Positions 16,558 through 26,102 are shown, numbered from the stretch's first letter. The stretch is 64,000 nt of DNA from Kocuria sp. cx-455 (GCF_014698015.1 NZ_JACXBS010000002.1:496001-560000), one strand, 5' to 3'. Notes: a model not told the origin generated them from the letters alone. Translations and numbers: made by a program.

Positions 16558-17025
16558 ATGACCTCGCTAACCATTCCCCTTCAAATGCGATTCTCGGACA
16601 TGGACGCCTACGGCCACATCAACAATGTGATCATGGTGCGGTTCTTCGAGGACGCCCGTGTGCGCCTGACCTCGTCCCCCATCAAGGCGAACGCGGATCA
16701 TGGGATCCCGGAGGACACCACGTTCCGTGAGTCGATCGGGGACATCCGCACCGTGGTGGTGCATCAGAGCATCGATTACAAGAAGCAATTGTTCTACCGC
16801 CACGAACCGGTGTACGTGCAAACCTGGATCTCCAAGGTGGGGGGTTCGTCCTTCACGATTTCCTACCTGTTGCAGGAGGAGGACGGTTCGACTGTTTACG
16901 CGGAGGGTGAATCCGTGATGGTCTTAATGGACCCGGACACGGGAAAGAGTCAAAAACTGTCGGAGGACCACAAGGCCCTCTTGGACGCCCTGGCAGATGA
17001 GGTCAAGGAGCTCGACGAACGATGA
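16558..17025 (+). CDS. Single-hotdog acyl-CoA thioesterase (4HBT/YbgC type)
   Basis: 155-residue thioesterase of the 4-hydroxybenzoyl-CoA thioesterase superfamily. The N-terminal RFSDMDAYGHINNVIMVRFFEDAR holds the conserved catalytic Asp and the HINN turn. The natural substrate cannot be read from sequence. The ATG is preceded by a G-rich stretch. The stop overlaps the next start by four bases (ATGA), so the two are co-translated. Confidence 0.9.
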   Translation: MTSLTIPLQMRFSDMDAYGHINNVIMVRFFEDARVRLTSSPIKANADHGIPEDTTFRESIGDIRTVVVHQSIDYKKQLFYRHEPVYVQTWISKVGGSSFTISYLLQEEDGSTVYAEGESVMVLMDPDTGKSQKLSEDHKALLDALADEVKELDER

Positions 17026-17735
17026 CACACTCTGGGGACCAGCGCAGCCCCGGTATTTTCCTGGCCGGCCCCGCCGAAGCCTCCGACCTGGCCACCCTGC
17101 TGAGCCGCGCCCGCAGCCTCGACGCGAACGCCGCGGTGCGGCTCCAGGGCTTCGGTCACGCCCTGGCCACGTGGGTTCCGGTGATCTACCCCTCGACCCT
17201 CATGGATCGGTCGCCGGTGGTGCTGGGTCTGCGCGCGGTGACGCTGGCGCGCCCCTCGGACCTGGACCTCACCGTGCCCGCCTCGGCCATCCTCGATCGA
17301 TTGGCCCGGTTCTCCCTGGCCGACCCGACCACCTCGAGCGAACCGGTCCGTATCAGCGCACCCCCGCAGGAGGTTGCGGCCCCGTGGGCGGGGATGGTCG
17401 CCCCGCGCAGCGGTTGGGCCAAGCGCGGCGTCGTGTCCGCCCATCATGTGCGTGACGTGGCTCGGGCGGGAATCCAGAAGGTCGCGGACACCGTCCCCAC
17501 CGATTCCGGTGCCGCGGTCGTGTCCAAGGTGCGCTCGGAAATCTGGGGTGCAAGTTCCGGCTGGGGCCCCCTGGAAGTTCCGGACATTCCCGACGGCGCA
17601 GCGTTCGGCCTGGACGTCCTGGGGTTCATTCCGCCGTCCGAGGTCGAGGTGACCGTGGCCGCGGAGGAATCCGGGCAGTGGCTCAGGGTCAGCACGCAGG
17701 CCGGCCACGTGGTGGTCAAGAACGCTCAGCGCTGA
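17022..17735 (+). CDS. Conserved hypothetical protein
   Basis: 237 residues; I do not recognise a domain. The sequence is soluble, with no membrane segment or signal peptide, and has an Ala-, Val- and Pro-rich middle. It begins MTHSGDQRSPGIFLAGPAEASDLATLL and contains SGWGPLEVPDIPDG. The start overlaps the thioesterase stop by four bases, so a related role or shared expression is likely. Its TGA and the stop of the convergent globin gene together form TGATCA with no spacer. Confidence 0.75.
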   Translation: MTHSGDQRSPGIFLAGPAEASDLATLLSRARSLDANAAVRLQGFGHALATWVPVIYPSTLMDRSPVVLGLRAVTLARPSDLDLTVPASAILDRLARFSLADPTTSSEPVRISAPPQEVAAPWAGMVAPRSGWAKRGVVSAHHVRDVARAGIQKVADTVPTDSGAAVVSKVRSEIWGASSGWGPLEVPDIPDGAAFGLDVLGFIPPSEVEVTVAAEESGQWLRVSTQAGHVVVKNAQR

Positions 17736-18272
17736 TCAGCCCGGACGGTTCACCATGGCGTGAGCGGCCCGGTCGAAGTAATCCCACATGATGCCGTCAT
17801 GCAGGGGCGACAACTGCAGGGTGTCCAAAGCGGCGCGCATGTGTTTGAGCCACGTTTCCCGCGCCCAGGTGTTCACGGGAAACGGTGCGTGCCGCATCCG
17901 CAATCGAGGATGACCGCGTTCCTGCGAATACGTGGTGGGCCCGCCCCAGTACTGTTCGAGGAACATCCGCAGCCGCCGTTCGGCCGGCCCCAGGTCCTCC
18001 TCGGGGTACAGGGCCTTGAAGTCCTCGTCCTGGGCCACGCGCTGGTAGAACTCGCTCGTGAGTTTGACGAATGTCTCGTGCCCACCCACCTGGGCGTAAA
18101 ACGAGTCCGACGACGCCGCTTCGGCCGCCTCGCGCGCGTCACCCACCTGCTGCGGGGGTTGCGTCATGGGCTGTACGGCGGACCGGGAGCCCACGGCGCC
18201 CAGGGTGAAGGTGCGCCGCCCCTCGGTGCGGCCTGCCTGGGGATTCAGGGGAGGTTGTTCGGGAGTGCTCAT
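17736..18272 (-). CDS. glbO: Group II truncated haemoglobin (GlbO/TrHbO)
   Basis: Haem-binding globin of the two-over-two fold, linked in actinobacteria to oxygen and nitric oxide or peroxide handling. The core runs from FYAQVGGHETFVKLTSEFY to WDYFDRAAHAMVN. GlbO hallmarks are LYPEEDLGPAERRLRMFLEQYWGGPTTYS and HPRLRMRHAPFPV, with the proximal His in the latter. At 178 residues it has an unusual N-terminal extension of about 55 residues, rich in Pro and Gln. The ATG at 18272 overlaps the pepN stop by four bases, which supports this long start; an internal ATG at 18167 would remove most of the extension. It shares an operon with pepN. Confidence 0.93.
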   Translation of the reverse strand: MSTPEQPPLNPQAGRTEGRRTFTLGAVGSRSAVQPMTQPPQQVGDAREAAEAASSDSFYAQVGGHETFVKLTSEFYQRVAQDEDFKALYPEEDLGPAERRLRMFLEQYWGGPTTYSQERGHPRLRMRHAPFPVNTWARETWLKHMRAALDTLQLSPLHDGIMWDYFDRAAHAMVNRPG

Positions 18273-20845
18273 GCGGTGCTGTCCTCGTGTGCTGCGGATG
18301 CGGCGTCCACGGCCTGAGCCGCTACGGCGCGGCGGATCGAGTCCTGGCGTTCCAGCACGATGCGGCGCAGCCCGTTGTGCTCTCCCGCCAGGCGATCCAG
18401 GAACCCCTGGGCGGCGTCGACCGTCTCCTGGGTGGCGATGCGCGGGAACAAGCCCGCCGCGATCTGCTGCGACAGTTCATGCGTGCGAGTGGTCCACACA
18501 TCGGTGACCGCCGCGAAATACCTCTCCGCGTACGGGGCCACCAGGGCCGTGTCGTGCACGCGGAAGAACCCCGCAATCGCCGCCTGCTGCTGCGAGTTGG
18601 GCAGTGATCCGTCCACCACGATCTGCTGCCAGGCCGCGGCCTTAGCCTGCGCGGTGGGGATCGCCGCACGCGCGGTCGCGGCGGCAATGGCACCCGTCTC
18701 CGTGTTGTCCTGGGACAGGGCGTGGTCGATCTCGGACTCGCCACGGCGGCCGGCGGCCACGAGCGCGGTGAGGATGACCCAGCGGGTGTCGGTGTCCATG
18801 TCCACGCCGGAGGGAACGTTCTCGTCCCGCTCGAAGGCCTCGAGCTGATCGAACTGCTCGGCCGTCACGGCACGGCGGGCGAAGGCGCGGAAGAACTGCC
18901 ACTGGTGATCCGAGCCCGGTGCCGAGGCTTCGACCAGTTCCCAGATCGTGGCGGCAGCGCCCGCACGGATCTCGTCCGCCTCCTGCGGCGCCAGGTAATA
19001 ATCGAGCACGGTATCGAGTTGGCGCAGCTGCACCTGAACCGCCGTGGAATCGGTCTCGCGGCCGATGTTGGCCAGCACCAGCTGGACGTACTCGCGGGCG
19101 GGGGACACGCCGTCATGCACCGAATCCCACGCCGCACCCCACACGAGGGAGCGGGGGAGGGATTCCTCGAAATCGCCCAGGTGGTTGGCCGCGGTGTCCT
19201 GAGAACACTCGTCCAGGCGGATCTTGGCGTAGGCCAGGTCATCGTCATTGAGGAGCACGAGGTCCGGTCGCTCACGACCCACGAGTTCGGCCACCTCGGT
19301 TCGTTCGCCGTCCACGTCCAGCTCCACACGGTGGGTGCGCACCAGGCGCCCGGCGGCGTCGTCGTGGTCGTAGAAGCCCACCGCCAACCGGTGCGGACGC
19401 AGGGTCGGGTGACCCCCCTGACCGATCTGCTCGATGCCGAAGGAGGTGATCACACCGTCCTCGTCCGCCTCGATGTGCGGGATCAGGGTGTTGACGCCCG
19501 CGGTTTCAAGCCACCGCTGCGTCCAATCGGTGAGGTCGCGTCCGCTGGCCGCTTCGAGTTCGACCATCAGATCGGCCAGCTCGGTGTTGGCCCACGCGTG
19601 CTTGCCGAAGTACGCGTTGAGCCCGGTCATGAACTCGTCCTGGCCCACCCAGGCGACGAGCTGCTTGAGCACCGAGGCACCCTTGGCGTAGGTGATGCCG
19701 TCGAAATTGACCAGCACGTCCTCGAGGTCGCGGATCTCGGCCTTGATGGGGTGGGTGGTGGGCAACTGGTCCTGCTCGTAACCCCAGGACTTCTCACCCG
19801 CCACGAACGTGGTCCACGCGTTGGTGTACTTGGTGTTCTGCGCGCACGCGAGCGTGGACATGTACTCGGCGAAGGACTCATTGAGCCACAAGTCGTTCCA
19901 CCAGCGCATGGTCACCAGGTCGCCGAACCACATGTGCGCGAGTTCGTGCAACACGGTGATGGCGCGGCGCTCCACGCGGGCCTGTGAGGGTTTGGACCGG
20001 AAGATGTACTGCTCCACGAACGTCACGGCACCGGCATTCTCCATGGCACCGGCATTGAACTGGGGGACGAACAGCTGGTCGTACTTCTCGAACGGGTAGG
20101 GCACGCCGAACTGTGATTCGAAGAACTCGAAGCCCTGCTTGGTCACCTCGAACATCTCGGCCGCGTCCACGTGCTCGGCCAGCGACTTGCGCGCATACAA
20201 CCCCAGGTCAACGGTGCGCCCGTCCGAGGAGGTCAACGAGTCGGTGAGGGGCTCGTAGGGGCCGGCGATCAACGCGGTGATGTAGCAGGACATTCTGGGT
20301 GTGGGGGAGAATTCCCAGCACGAGACGCCCTCGCGCACGGCAACCGGTTCCGGGGTGGGCTGGTTGGACACCACGGCCCAGTGCCGCGGGGCGGTCACCA
20401 CAAAACGAAAGGTGGCCTTCAGATCGGGTTGTTCGAACACCGGGAACATGCGGCGGGCGTCGGCCACCTCGAACTGGGTGTAGAGGTACACCTCACCGTC
20501 GACCGGGTCCACGAAGCGGTGCAGGCCCTCTCCGGTGTTCATGTAGTTCATCCGGGATTCTACGACCAGCTCGTTGGATTCCGCGAGATCGGGGAGCTGG
20601 ATCCGCGCGCCGTCGCTGACCTGGGACGGGTCCAGCTGCTTGCCGTTGAGGCTCACGGACTCAACGGACGCGGTGATCGCATCGATGAAGGTACTGGCAC
20701 CGGGTGTAGCCGTGAAGCGCACCGTGGTGCGTGCGGGGAACGTCTCCGGATCCTCGGTGAGATCCAGGACCACATCGTAGGAATCGACCGACACAGTCTC
20801 CGCCCGCTGGACGGCTTCCTCTCGGGTCACATTGATTCCGGGCAC
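18269..20845 (-). CDS. pepN: Aminopeptidase N (M1 zinc metallopeptidase)
   Basis: Removes N-terminal residues from peptides in the cytoplasm, finishing protein breakdown begun by proteases such as ClpP. It has 858 residues from GTG 20845, which follows GAGGAGAGGA. The GAMEN exopeptidase motif and zinc site HELAHMWFGDLVT...E are both present and intact. The C-terminal ERAP1-like helical domain is complete. A 13-codon longer reading to ATG 20884 is possible but has no ribosome binding site. It is translationally coupled to glbO. Confidence 0.96.
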   Translation of the reverse strand: MPGINVTREEAVQRAETVSVDSYDVVLDLTEDPETFPARTTVRFTATPGASTFIDAITASVESVSLNGKQLDPSQVSDGARIQLPDLAESNELVVESRMNYMNTGEGLHRFVDPVDGEVYLYTQFEVADARRMFPVFEQPDLKATFRFVVTAPRHWAVVSNQPTPEPVAVREGVSCWEFSPTPRMSCYITALIAGPYEPLTDSLTSSDGRTVDLGLYARKSLAEHVDAAEMFEVTKQGFEFFESQFGVPYPFEKYDQLFVPQFNAGAMENAGAVTFVEQYIFRSKPSQARVERRAITVLHELAHMWFGDLVTMRWWNDLWLNESFAEYMSTLACAQNTKYTNAWTTFVAGEKSWGYEQDQLPTTHPIKAEIRDLEDVLVNFDGITYAKGASVLKQLVAWVGQDEFMTGLNAYFGKHAWANTELADLMVELEAASGRDLTDWTQRWLETAGVNTLIPHIEADEDGVITSFGIEQIGQGGHPTLRPHRLAVGFYDHDDAAGRLVRTHRVELDVDGERTEVAELVGRERPDLVLLNDDDLAYAKIRLDECSQDTAANHLGDFEESLPRSLVWGAAWDSVHDGVSPAREYVQLVLANIGRETDSTAVQVQLRQLDTVLDYYLAPQEADEIRAGAAATIWELVEASAPGSDHQWQFFRAFARRAVTAEQFDQLEAFERDENVPSGVDMDTDTRWVILTALVAAGRRGESEIDHALSQDNTETGAIAAATARAAIPTAQAKAAAWQQIVVDGSLPNSQQQAAIAGFFRVHDTALVAPYAERYFAAVTDVWTTRTHELSQQIAAGLFPRIATQETVDAAQGFLDRLAGEHNGLRRIVLERQDSIRRAVAAQAVDAASAAHEDSTA

Positions 20846-21070
20846 GTGAGTGATCCTCTCCTCGACTGCGGGGGGCATGCGCACACCGGGCGCGCGAGCA
20901 TCTAGCCATTATGGCAGTCTGCGGCCGAGATCACAGCGGCACGGGCCGTGATCCTTCCGATCAGTGCGTTCCGGGGTGCTCACGGTACGGTGGTGGGTGT
21001 CAGAAAGCTCTCGGCGGCCGACCGGGTGAATGTCCCCGGTGCCGCACCTGATCCAGGAGAAACCCCGCTC

Positions 21071-21583
21071 ATGCGCGTGCACATTGCCACCGACCACGCC
21101 GGTCTCGAACTGTCCCAGTACTTTATCGATCGGCTGTCCGCCGCGGGTTACGAGATGGTCGACCACGGCCCCCAGGAGTACGACGCCGCCGACGACTACC
21201 CCGCCTTCTGCATTCACGCCGCCCGCGCCGTGAAGGAAGACCGCGATCAGGGTCTGGACTCCCTGGGCATCGTGCTCGGCGGCTCGGGCAACGGCGAGCA
21301 AATGGCCGCCAACAAGGTTCAGGGAATCCGTGCCGCCCTGGCCTGGAACCTGGACACCGCCAAGCTCGCCCGGGAGCACAACAACGCCCAGGTCGTGGCC
21401 ATCGGCGGCCGCCAACACTCCAAAGAGGAAGCACTGGCGATCGTGGAGGCGTTCCTCGCCGAAGAGTTCACCGGCGAAGAACGCCACGAGCGCCGCATTG
21501 CCCAGCTGGGCGAGTACGAAACCACCGGGGACATCCGGGGCAAGCTCGACCAGGTCACCGCGCGCCCCGTCGCCCGGAACTGA
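21071..21583 (+). CDS. rpiB: Ribose-5-phosphate isomerase B
   Basis: Interconverts ribose 5-phosphate and ribulose 5-phosphate in the pentose phosphate pathway. 170 residues of the LacAB/RpiB family. MRVHIATDHAGLELS carries the conserved Asp-His; GIVLGGSGNGEQMAANK is the phosphate and anion-hole loop, in the actinobacterial form with Gly-Ser-Gly-Asn in place of a Cys. The ATG at 21071 follows AGGAG. It is two bases from nei, forming an operon. Confidence 0.94.
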   Translation: MRVHIATDHAGLELSQYFIDRLSAAGYEMVDHGPQEYDAADDYPAFCIHAARAVKEDRDQGLDSLGIVLGGSGNGEQMAANKVQGIRAALAWNLDTAKLAREHNNAQVVAIGGRQHSKEEALAIVEAFLAEEFTGEERHERRIAQLGEYETTGDIRGKLDQVTARPVARN

Positions 21584-21585
21584 CC

Positions 21586-22509
21586 GTGCCCGAAGGCCAC
21601 TCGGTTCACCGGCTCGCTCGCCAGCTCGAGGACGTTTTCGCGGGCCAGACCGTGCGGGTCTCCAGCCCGCAGGGCCGTTTCGCCCACGGCGCGGCCCAGC
21701 TCGACGGCCGCGTCCTCGCCGGCGCCCGCGCTCACGGCAAACAGCTCTTCATGAGTTTCACCGCACCGTCCGATGCGGCTGACATCCTCATTCTCCGCTC
21801 GCACCTCGGTATTTATGGCGCGTGGAGTTTCGCCGGCGACGACACGTTCCGGGCGGCGTCGTCGATTGGGGCACCCCGCAGGGTGGGCGAGCAGGAAACC
21901 GATTCCGCGGCCGAGTCCGCCGTCGAGTACGACGACGCCGGACTGGTCGTTCCCGACGCTCCCGTCGGTGCCGTGCGTGCCCGGCTGGTGGGGGAGCACG
22001 GGTGGGCGGATCTGCGCGGGCCGGCGCTGTGTACCGTGGAGACACCGGAAGAGGCCGCGGTGGCGGAGGCTAAGTTGGGTCCGGACCCGCTCGACCCCGA
22101 TGCGGACCCCGAACCGTTCATCGCCAAGGCCGGTAAGAGCAAACGCCCGATTGCCGTGCTGCTGATGGAGCAGAACGTGGTGGCCGGTATCGGCAACATT
22201 TTCCGGGCGGAATCCCTGTTCCGCCGAAAGGTCAACCCCTTCCGTCCCGGCACGTCGCTGAGCCGGGAGGACCTCGTGGGGCTGTGGGAGGAGAACGTTG
22301 CGCTCATGAACATCGGCGTGCGGGTGGGTCGCATCATCACCACCGACCCCGTGGATCGCCCCGGTGTTCCGGAGGCCGAAGCCTGGCCCCACCACGGGAA
22401 CTACGTGTACCACCGCCACGGTCAGCCGTGCCTGCACTGCGGCACCAACGTGTTGCGCCAGGAGCTCAACGGTCGAGCGCTCTATTGGTGCCCGCAGTGC
22501 CAGAAGTAG
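21586..22509 (+). CDS. nei: Fpg/Nei-family DNA glycosylase
   Basis: Base-excision repair glycosylase and AP lyase for oxidised bases. The GTG-initiated N-terminus reads (V)PEGHSVHRLARQL: Pro2 is the catalytic nucleophile and Glu3 the acid. The helix-two-turn-helix segment is LLMEQNVVAGIGNIFRAESLF. The C-terminal zinc finger has CLHC and CPQC at either end of the last 27 residues. A loop of about 35 residues with acidic content (near 105-130) is longer than in E. coli Nei. The gene ends with TAG. Endonuclease VIII-like function is likely; exact substrate preference is not readable. Confidence 0.93.
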   Translation: MPEGHSVHRLARQLEDVFAGQTVRVSSPQGRFAHGAAQLDGRVLAGARAHGKQLFMSFTAPSDAADILILRSHLGIYGAWSFAGDDTFRAASSIGAPRRVGEQETDSAAESAVEYDDAGLVVPDAPVGAVRARLVGEHGWADLRGPALCTVETPEEAAVAEAKLGPDPLDPDADPEPFIAKAGKSKRPIAVLLMEQNVVAGIGNIFRAESLFRRKVNPFRPGTSLSREDLVGLWEENVALMNIGVRVGRIITTDPVDRPGVPEAEAWPHHGNYVYHRHGQPCLHCGTNVLRQELNGRALYWCPQCQK

Positions 22510-22678
22510 CGGACGCCGCGCATCCTGTGCGCCACTAGGGCCCTCCGCCACACCTCATGTGTCGTAAGAACCCTCCCTGACTCGGTCGAGGGTCCCACCA
22601 ACACCTCATAGGTGCCCCGTGGTTCTAACGCCACCTCATGTGCGGGGAAGGGAACGGGTCGAGGCCCGGGAACAGCGC
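22510..22678. repeat. Intergenic stretch with three imperfect cacctcat repeats
   Basis: Non-coding spacer after nei. The word cacctcatgtg occurs at 22551-22561 and 22632-22642, and a variant cacctcataggtg at 22602-22614. The variant is itself nearly palindromic. A further small stem, accctc/gagggt, lies near 22571-22593. Purpose unknown. Confidence 0.5.
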
Positions 22679-22710
22679 AGCGGCCCCGCACTGATCAGTG
22701 CGGGGCCGCT
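22679..22710. terminator. 32-base perfect palindrome 3' of tRNA-Gly
   Basis: A perfect palindrome spans 22679-22710, centred on ctgatcag, with GC-rich arms. It lies 11 bases after the 3' end of tRNA-Gly (minus strand) and probably terminates it. As it is symmetrical it could also stop reading from the nei side. Confidence 0.75.
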
Positions 22711-22721
22711 GTGTACCTGTG

Positions 22722-22792
22722 AGGGGGTGACGGGAATCGAACCCGCGTAGCCAGTTTGGAAGACTGGGGCTCTACCATTGAGCTACACCCCC
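22722..22792 (-). tRNA. tRNA-Gly, anticodon TCC
   Basis: 71-nt minus-strand cloverleaf: acceptor GGGGGTG/CACCCCC, D-arm GCTC/GAGC, anticodon stem CCAGT/ACTGG around CTTCCAA (anticodon TCC), T-loop TTCGATT. CCA is not encoded. Confidence 0.95.
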
Positions 22793-22974
22793 GGGGACAC
22801 CGAAAGATTACACGAGCCGTTCGGTGCTCGCCAATTGAGCACCGATGCGGCGGCTGCGCGGGCCGAATTGCAGCCCGGGGGCCCATGACACGGTAGACTT
22901 ACACGTTGTTGGTGTGTCCCAGGGCTATTTTTGTGCCCGCGGACGGGCATCAATGCACGGATATACACCGACTA

Positions 22975-23047
22975 CGGGGTGTAGCGCAGTGGCTAGCGCG
23001 CCTGCTTTGGGAGCAGGAGATCGCAGGTTCGAGTCCTGTCACCCCGA
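22975..23047 (+). tRNA. tRNA-Pro, anticodon TGG
   Basis: 73-nt cloverleaf: acceptor CGGGGTG/CACCCCG, D-arm GCGC/GCGC, anticodon stem CCTGC/GCAGG around TTTGGGA (anticodon TGG), T-arm GCAGG/CCTGT with TTCGAGT loop, discriminator A. CCA is not encoded. It lies upstream of tig. Confidence 0.95.
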
Positions 23048-23158
23048 CGTCTGAGCGCTCACCCGCCCGCAGCTAAGCAGGGGGAGCGCTCGTTGACCGA
23101 CCGGGCCAAACCTGGCCCGTGAGAACTGTCCATCCACGACCCCAGGAGTACAACGGAA

Positions 23159-24511
23159 GTGAAGAGCGCCGTCGAGAAACTCAACCCCACCGAGGCGAAG
23201 ATCACCGTTGAGATCCCTTACGCCGATCTCAAGCCGTTTGTCGCACAGACGTACAAGCAGTTGGCCGATCAGATTCAGATCCCCGGATTCCGCAAGGGTA
23301 AGGTCCCCTCGAAGCTCATCGACCAGCGCGTTGGCTTCGACTTCGTGATCGAGAACGCCCTGAACGAGGGCCTCAACGACTTCTACCAGCAGGCGCTGGC
23401 CGAGAACGAGTTGACCCCGCTGTCCCAGCCGCAGGTCGAGGTTCTGGCCAAGCCGGAATCGGATGACCGCGAGGCCGATACCAAGGTCGAGATCAGCGTG
23501 GCCATTCGCCCGGAAATCGAGCTGCCCGATTACAAGGGTCTCAAGGTCGAGGTGGAGGCCCGCGAGGCATCCGCCGAGGACGAGCAGAAGGCACTGGACG
23601 AGCTGCGCGCTCGTTTCGGCACCCTCAAGTCCGTGGACCGCCCCGCAGCCGAGGGCGACCACGTGACCCTGGACCTGCAGGCCCTGGTCGACGGTGAAGA
23701 AGTGGACGCCGCCAACGACCTGTCCTACGAGGTGGGCTCGGGAACCATGCTCGAAGGCATGGACGAGGCCGTGACCGGTCTCTCTGCCGACGAGGACGCC
23801 ACCTTCGAGACCAAGTTGGCCGGTGGCGAGCACTCCGGTGCGGATGCCACCGTCAAGGTCAAGGTCACCGCCGTCAAGGAGCGCGAGCTGCCCGAGGCCG
23901 ACGACGAGTTCGCTCAGTTGGCTTCCGAGTTCGACACCATTGCCGAGCTCAAGGAAGACCTCAAGAAGCAGGCCGGCGAGTCCGCGGTGGTCGAGCAGGG
24001 TATCGAAGCCCGCGACAAGATCCTGGACAAGCTCGTGGAACTCATCGAGGTCCCGGTTCCGGAGAAGGTCATTGAGGATCAGCTGTCCCAGCACTTCGAT
24101 TCCGAGCAGGCCCAGGCGTCGGCTGAGCCCGATCACGACACCGAAGAGCACCGCGCCGAGGTTCGCGCCAACGCCGAGACCGCCTTCCGCAACGAGATCA
24201 TCCTCGACGCCGTGGCCGAGGCCGAAGAGGTCGGCGTGGAGCAGTCCGAGCTGATCGACTACATCGTCAACATGTCCCAGCAGTACGGCATGGACCCCAA
24301 CCAGTTTGCTCAGATGCTGGACGGCTCCGGGCAGGCCGGCATGATGGTGGGCGAGGTGCGCCGTCGTAAGGCTCTCGCCAAGGTCCTCGAGTACGCCACG
24401 GTCACCGACTCCACGGGTGCCGAGGTAGACCTGTCCGCCTTCGTCGGCGCCGACACCGAGGACGACGCCGCTGCCGAAGAGGCAGAGACTGTCGAGACCG
24501 ACGCCAAGTAA
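23159..24511 (+). CDS. tig: Trigger factor, ribosome-bound chaperone and peptidyl-prolyl isomerase
   Basis: Binds nascent chains at the ribosomal exit tunnel. 450 residues. The N-terminal domain has the ribosome-docking signature GFRKGKVP near residues 43-50. A central FKBP-like domain (about 155-240) includes [16 protein letters not shown] and [12 protein letters not shown]. The C-terminal helical arms end in an acidic tail. The start is GTG 23159, with AGGAG a little upstream. It is followed by a strong hairpin and then clpP1P2-clpX, the usual folding/degradation neighbourhood. Confidence 0.96.
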   Translation: MKSAVEKLNPTEAKITVEIPYADLKPFVAQTYKQLADQIQIPGFRKGKVPSKLIDQRVGFDFVIENALNEGLNDFYQQALAENELTPLSQPQVEVLAKPESDDREADTKVEISVAIRPEIELPDYKGLKVEVEAREASAEDEQKALDELRARFGTLKSVDRPAAEGDHVTLDLQALVDGEEVDAANDLSYEVGSGTMLEGMDEAVTGLSADEDATFETKLAGGEHSGADATVKVKVTAVKERELPEADDEFAQLASEFDTIAELKEDLKKQAGESAVVEQGIEARDKILDKLVELIEVPVPEKVIEDQLSQHFDSEQAQASAEPDHDTEEHRAEVRANAETAFRNEIILDAVAEAEEVGVEQSELIDYIVNMSQQYGMDPNQFAQMLDGSGQAGMMVGEVRRRKALAKVLEYATVTDSTGAEVDLSAFVGADTEDDAAAEEAETVETDAK

Positions 24512-24552
24512 GCGTTTGTGAGCCCTGCCGAAGCGGGTTCACAGAGTTGCTC

Positions 24553-24605
24553 ACGACGACGCCGCAGGGGGCCTTCCACGCGAAGGCAGCCTGCGGCGTC
24601 GTCGT
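24553..24605 (+). terminator. Terminator hairpin after tig
   Basis: Perfect 16-base inverted repeat, arms acgacgacgccgcagg (24553-24568) and its complement (24590-24605), loop 21 bases. It separates tig from the clpP operon. Confidence 0.8.
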
Positions 24606-24616
24606 GTGTCCGGGAC

Positions 24617-24634
24617 CATGCGCCAGCAGCGAAC
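24617..24634. promoter_or_regulatory. Possible ClgR-type operator upstream of clpP1
   Basis: The core cgccagcagcg with flanking aac resembles the published actinobacterial ClgR consensus CGCYNANRGCGWWS with one core mismatch. It lies about 110 bases before the clpP1 start, where ClgR usually activates. The left flank does not match, so this is tentative. Confidence 0.3.
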
Positions 24635-24741
24635 AATGGCCCTGAGCCTGCGAAACGGTGCGGGTGCGGCACTACGCTGCTGAGACAGAAAGTGTTCATG
24701 GGTCGCCGTGCGCGACCCCGCCCAGAAGAAAGAGGCATTCC

Positions 24742-25395
24742 ATGACCTCCACTCCCATCCAGCCGTACGGTGCCGCACCGGTCACTCCGCGCATGGAGGA
24801 CGGGGCGCACAACGGTCAGGACGATTACGTCTACAACCGTTTGCTCAAGGAACGCATCATCTGGCTCGGTTCCGAGGTGCGTGACACCAACGCCAACCTG
24901 ATCTGCTCGCAGATGCTGTTGCTGTCTGCTGAAGATCCCGAGGCGGACATCTTCCTGTACATCAACTCCCCGGGCGGCTCCGTCACCGCGGGCATGGCCA
25001 TTTACGACACCATGCAGTTGATCCCCAACGACGTGGTCACCGTGGCCACCGGTCTGGCGGCCTCCATGGGACAGTTCCTGCTGTCCTCGGGCACTAAGGG
25101 AAAGCGTTACGCGACCCCCAACGCCCGCATCCTCATGCACCAGCCCTCCGGTGGTATGGGCGGCACGGCCTCGGACATCCGCGTGCAGGCCGAGCTGATC
25201 CTGTCCATGAAGAAGCGCCTGGCCGAACTCACGGCCGAGCAGACCGGTCAGGACCTCGAAACCATCCTTCGCGACAACGACCGCGACAACTGGTTCGATG
25301 CCGAGCGTGCCCTGGAGTACGGATTCTTCGACCACATCGCCCAGTCCGCCGGCAACGTGACCGGTGGCGGCGGAACCATGCGCGAATCCAAGTAA
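24742..25395 (+). CDS. clpP1: ATP-dependent Clp protease proteolytic subunit 1
   Basis: 217-residue ClpP serine peptidase that forms, with ClpP2, the barrel served by ClpX or ClpC. Catalytic Ser108 is in GLAASMGQF and His133 in LMHQPSGG; the triad Asp lies in the segment around 178-182. Substrate loop [12 protein letters not shown] is intact. The ATG follows AGAAAGAGG. In actinobacteria the two ClpP paralogues form a mixed complex; the adjacent gene encodes the second. 47 bases separate them, so one transcript is likely. Confidence 0.96.
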   Translation: MTSTPIQPYGAAPVTPRMEDGAHNGQDDYVYNRLLKERIIWLGSEVRDTNANLICSQMLLLSAEDPEADIFLYINSPGGSVTAGMAIYDTMQLIPNDVVTVATGLAASMGQFLLSSGTKGKRYATPNARILMHQPSGGMGGTASDIRVQAELILSMKKRLAELTAEQTGQDLETILRDNDRDNWFDAERALEYGFFDHIAQSAGNVTGGGGTMRESK

Positions 25396-25442
25396 CCAGC
25401 CGTAGCTGCCACGAACCACTTCAAGAATTTCAGGACGGACCA

Positions 25443-26102
25443 ATGAACTTGCCTCACGCCACTGCACCGCAGTTGCCCACCAGCCGCTACGTGATTCCGG
25501 ACTTCGAAGAGCGCACGCCCTACGGCTACCGCCGCCAGAACCCGTACACCAAGCTGTTCGAAGACCGCATCATCTTCCTGGGCGTCCAGGTGGACGACAC
25601 CTCCGCCGATGACATCATGGCGCAGCTGCTGGTGCTCGAGTCCCAGGACCCGGACCGCGACATCACCATGTACATCAACTCCCCGGGCGGATCGTTCACG
25701 GCCATGACGGCCATTTACGACACCATGCAGTACATCCGTCCCGAGATCCAGACCGTGTGCCTGGGTCAGGCCGCGTCCGCGGCCTCCGTGCTGCTGGCCG
25801 GTGGCACCCCGGGCAAACGCTTGGCGCTGCCCAATGCTCGCGTGCTCATCCACCAGCCCGCCATGGAGGGTCAGGGCGGCGGTCAGGCCTCGGACATCGA
25901 GATCCAGGCCAACGAGATCATGCGCATGCGAACCTGGTTGGAAGACACCATGGCACTGCACACCAACAAGTCCAGCGAGGAGATCAACCGCGACATCGAG
26001 CGCGACAAGATCCTCACCGCCAGGGACGCCATGGAGTACGGCATCATCGACCAGGTGTTGGATTCCCGGAAGATCAACAAGCCGGTCACCGTCACGCAGT
26101 AA
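25443..26102 (+). CDS. clpP2: ATP-dependent Clp protease proteolytic subunit 2
   Basis: 219 residues, paralogue of the preceding gene. Catalytic Ser112 lies in GQAASAASVLL and His137 in LIHQPAMEG. The substrate loop is [12 protein letters not shown]. The GQAASAAS form and the longer N-terminus (RYVIPDFEERTPYGYR) are typical of actinobacterial ClpP2. ATG with AGGAC upstream. A hairpin follows, before clpX. Confidence 0.96.
   Translation: MNLPHATAPQLPTSRYVIPDFEERTPYGYRRQNPYTKLFEDRIIFLGVQVDDTSADDIMAQLLVLESQDPDRDITMYINSPGGSFTAMTAIYDTMQYIRPEIQTVCLGQAASAASVLLAGGTPGKRLALPNARVLIHQPAMEGQGGGQASDIEIQANEIMRMRTWLEDTMALHTNKSSEEINRDIERDKILTARDAMEYGIIDQVLDSRKINKPVTVTQ

Noticed and set aside
17733-17738. TGATCA at the convergent gene ends as a regulatory palindrome
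   Set aside because: It is fully explained by two abutting TGA stop codons on opposite strands.
22551-22642. CRISPR array from the cacctcat repeats
   Set aside because: Repeats are only 11-13 bases, imperfect and unevenly spaced, and there are no cas genes.
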